From: Lysobacter sp.
GTDB lineage: Bacteria; Pseudomonadota; Gammaproteobacteria; Xanthomonadales; Xanthomonadaceae
Direction: 5' to 3'
NCBI GenBank assembly: GCA_011526085.1
Contig: WYBC01000025.1
Coordinates: forward strand, 1-64,000
DNA length: 64,000 nucleotides
Of the stretch, positions 62,536 to 64,000 are shown piece after piece (the first letter of the stretch is position 1; each line of letters starts with the position of its first letter). The translations under genes were made by a program, and so were the position numbers. The notes beneath the pieces are model-generated. The model had not been told where the DNA came from, did not search any database, and saw only the letters and a list, made by a program, of their open reading frames with translations.

Positions 62536-62983
62536 GGAAATTCCTTCCGTTGAGTGAGTCCGATTCGGATGGCGTGGCCCGATGACGGCATCGGGTCGCA
62601 TGGATACGTCCAGGCCGCTGCCCGTCGTCGAACCGACGGCGGAACGGCGCCCGCAGAACACATCGCCACCCCGAACGGGATCGCGGGAACGATCCGGACT
62701 TCGGTCGGAAAAAAATTTCTGTCGCCCGGACACGGGCGAAACCGCGCAGGTATCCGCGGCCTGCGATTCATGCTGTCCGAAGTCGAGCGCAAAGCGCGTT
62801 TGGCATTCGCGCCGAACGCATGCGCCAGGATTTTCGTAGGAGCGACGCAAGTCGCGACGCTCTTCAGTCGCTACCATGCCGACAGGCAAACGCAAGAAAT
62901 CGTTGAAGCCTGCCCGAAACGACAACGGCGCCTCAGGGCGCCGTTGTCGCATGCCTCCGGTGCCACCGGGCACACCCGATGGA
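62536..62983. other. 448-bp intergenic region with REP half and a terminator
   Basis: Between two minus-strand genes, holding no supportable gene. It contains a single REP-type hairpin unit GTAGGAGCGACGCAAGTCGC (62836-62855), of the same GTAGGAGC family as 50584-50664. It also has a hairpin CGACAACGGCGCC (62920-62932) with GGCGCCGTTGTCG (62937-62949), a plausible terminator for the pepQ-like gene. The sphingomyelinase-like promoter should lie in 62540-62700. Confidence 0.7.
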
Positions 62984-64000
62984 TCACGCCACCGCGAACC
63001 CTTCCCGCGTCAGATTCACCGAATCGCCTTCCGTGCACACCACATCGTCTTCGATGCGGATGCCGCCGTAGGGTTTGAACTGCGCGACGCGGTCCCAGTT
63101 CACGCTCGGGCCGAGGCCTTTGTTCTTCAGCTCTTCGAGCAGCATGTCGATGAAGTAGATGCCGGGCTCGATGGTGACGACCATGCCGGGTTCGAGGACG
63201 CGGGTGAGACGCAGGTAAGGATGGCCGTCGGGTTTGGCGATGCTGCCGCCGGTGTCGGAGGCGGCGAAGCCGGCGACATCGTGCACCTGCAGTCCGATGC
63301 CGTGGCCGATGCCGTGCGGGAAGAAGGCGCTGCTGACGCCGGTTTCGACCGCGACGTCGGGCGCGACGTGGATCAGCTCGAAATCGCGGAGGATGCGCGC
63401 GAGCGCGAGGTGCGCGTCGAGGTGGATGCGCTTGTAGTCGGTGCCGGCGCGGACCTGCGCGCACATCCCGAGCTGCGCGGCGTCGACCGCGTCGATCATC
63501 GCCTGGAATTCGCCGCCCGGGTCCGCCGCGTAGGTGCGGGTGATGTCGCAGGCGTAGCCGCGATGGCTGCCGCCGGCGTCGATCAGGAAACTGCGCGCCT
63601 GGCGCGGAGCCATGCGGTCGCGGTCGGTGTAGTGCAGCACCGCGCCGTGTTCGTTGAGCGCGATGATGTTGTTGTACGGCAGGTCGTTGGCGTCCTGGCG
63701 CGCGGCCTGGCAATACGCGAGATGGATGCCGAACTCGCTGGCGCCGCTGCGGAACGCGCGCTCGGCGGCGCGATGGCCGCGCACGCCGACGCGGGTGGCC
63801 TCGCGCATCATCGCGATTTCGTACGGCGTCTTGAACGCGCGATGGTAGTGCAGGTAGTCGAGGACCGGCTGCGGATTGTTCGGCGCGAACGCGCCGTACT
63901 GGCCGAGCGCGCTCTGCGCCTCGCCGAGGATGGCGCAGCGCGCGGCGTTCTTGGGCAGATGCTGCTTGGCGTCTTCGGCGTTGCGGATGATGCGGATGTC
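62984..64000 (-). CDS. pepQ: Xaa-Pro dipeptidase-like M24 metallopeptidase (5' end outside window)
   Basis: 339 codons in frame to the edge, starting upstream of it. The sequence resembles prolidase PepQ (VLDYLHYHRAFKTPYEIAMMREA), with metal ligands D in LIDAGGSH and D in ACDITRTY, H in FFPHGIGHGIGLQVHD, E in TIEPGIYF and E in RIEDDVV. It would hydrolyse Xaa-Pro dipeptides. It is the second M24 peptidase in the window (the other is pepP). Partial. Confidence 0.9.
   Translation of the reverse strand, partial: DIRIIRNAEDAKQHLPKNAARCAILGEAQSALGQYGAFAPNNPQPVLDYLHYHRAFKTPYEIAMMREATRVGVRGHRAAERAFRSGASEFGIHLAYCQAARQDANDLPYNNIIALNEHGAVLHYTDRDRMAPRQARSFLIDAGGSHRGYACDITRTYAADPGGEFQAMIDAVDAAQLGMCAQVRAGTDYKRIHLDAHLALARILRDFELIHVAPDVAVETGVSSAFFPHGIGHGIGLQVHDVAGFAASDTGGSIAKPDGHPYLRLTRVLEPGMVVTIEPGIYFIDMLLEELKNKGLGPSVNWDRVAQFKPYGGIRIEDDVVCTEGDSVNLTREGFAVA

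Noticed and set aside
62554-63078. 174-codon plus-strand frame upstream of the EEP gene
   Set aside because: It runs through a REP unit and a terminator hairpin into the antisense of pepQ; no motif and no ribosome site.

Overview
The window is about 64 kb of very GC-rich, densely packed bacterial DNA. Gene content and gene order point to a member of the Xanthomonadaceae (Lysobacter/Luteimonas/Xanthomonas group). The main clues are the ssrS (6S RNA) locus between zapA and the 5-formyl-THF cyclo-ligase gene, a FeoA-FeoB-small Cys-tail protein cluster behind a Fur-type box, a protein that resembles the XVIPCD effector domain of Xanthomonadales type IV secretion, and GTAGGAGC-type REP elements. 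No species can be named from the sequence alone. The first ~110 bases are nearly pure G/C homopolymer and look like a damaged contig end. The last gene (pepQ-like) runs off the right edge.

Layout. 0.2-4 kb: small membrane proteins, a DUF1295-type methyltransferase-like protein and a trimethylamine-dehydrogenase-family flavoprotein. 4.2-7.2 kb: a thiolase and three tandem paralogous Ala-rich lipoproteins, each with its own terminator(s). 7.3-14.7 kb: mccB (methylcrotonyl-CoA carboxylase beta), an exported protein, an HscC-type Hsp70, a 65-aa protein and two paralogous membrane J-like proteins, all closely spaced. 14.8-17.3 kb: bactofilin plus zinc-ribbon pair, then a 60-aa protein coupled to a zeta-toxin-like kinase. 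17.3-19.7 kb: feoAB. 19.9-28.9 kb: leucine/isovalerate degradation operon (methylglutaconyl-CoA hydratase, VOC, cupin, mccA, lipoprotein, HMG-CoA lyase) running by 4-bp overlap into a PAS-GGDEF-EAL protein, then GNAT and a cold-shock/Excalibur membrane protein. 29-38 kb: FadL-type porin, rhomboid protease, DUF1820 protein, an ABC ATPase with a giant ABC-permease/M1-peptidase fusion, and an S41 protease. 38.2-41 kb: envC and gpmI.

41.2-50.5 kb: an 18-residue-repeat exported protein, an M28 peptidase lipoprotein, an XVIPCD-like protein, a pntAA gene without pntAB/pntB beside it, a DUF1631 protein, a nitroreductase, a 5'-3' exonuclease and a Nudix hydrolase. 50.6-58 kb: pepP, UPF0149, a second PAS-GGDEF-EAL protein, a zapB-like gene, zapA, 6S RNA, fau, an EVE-domain protein and rpiA. 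58-64 kb: an exported protein, a Y-family polymerase, a large sphingomyelinase-like EEP protein and pepQ (partial).

Functional themes. Leucine catabolism is split into two transcription units about 13 kb apart (mccB; liuC-mccA-hmgL), with a thiolase upstream. Envelope biology is heavily represented (lipoproteins, EnvC, S41 protease, bactofilin, FadL, rhomboid). Repeats of note are two copies (152 and 267 bp) of one MITE-like element with shared 26-bp-class terminal inverted repeats, each overlapping the TAG stop codon of an adjacent gene; an 88-bp element with 10-bp inverted ends; and a perfect 32-bp-arm REP pair. No CRISPR array, tRNA, rRNA or complete insertion sequence was seen.
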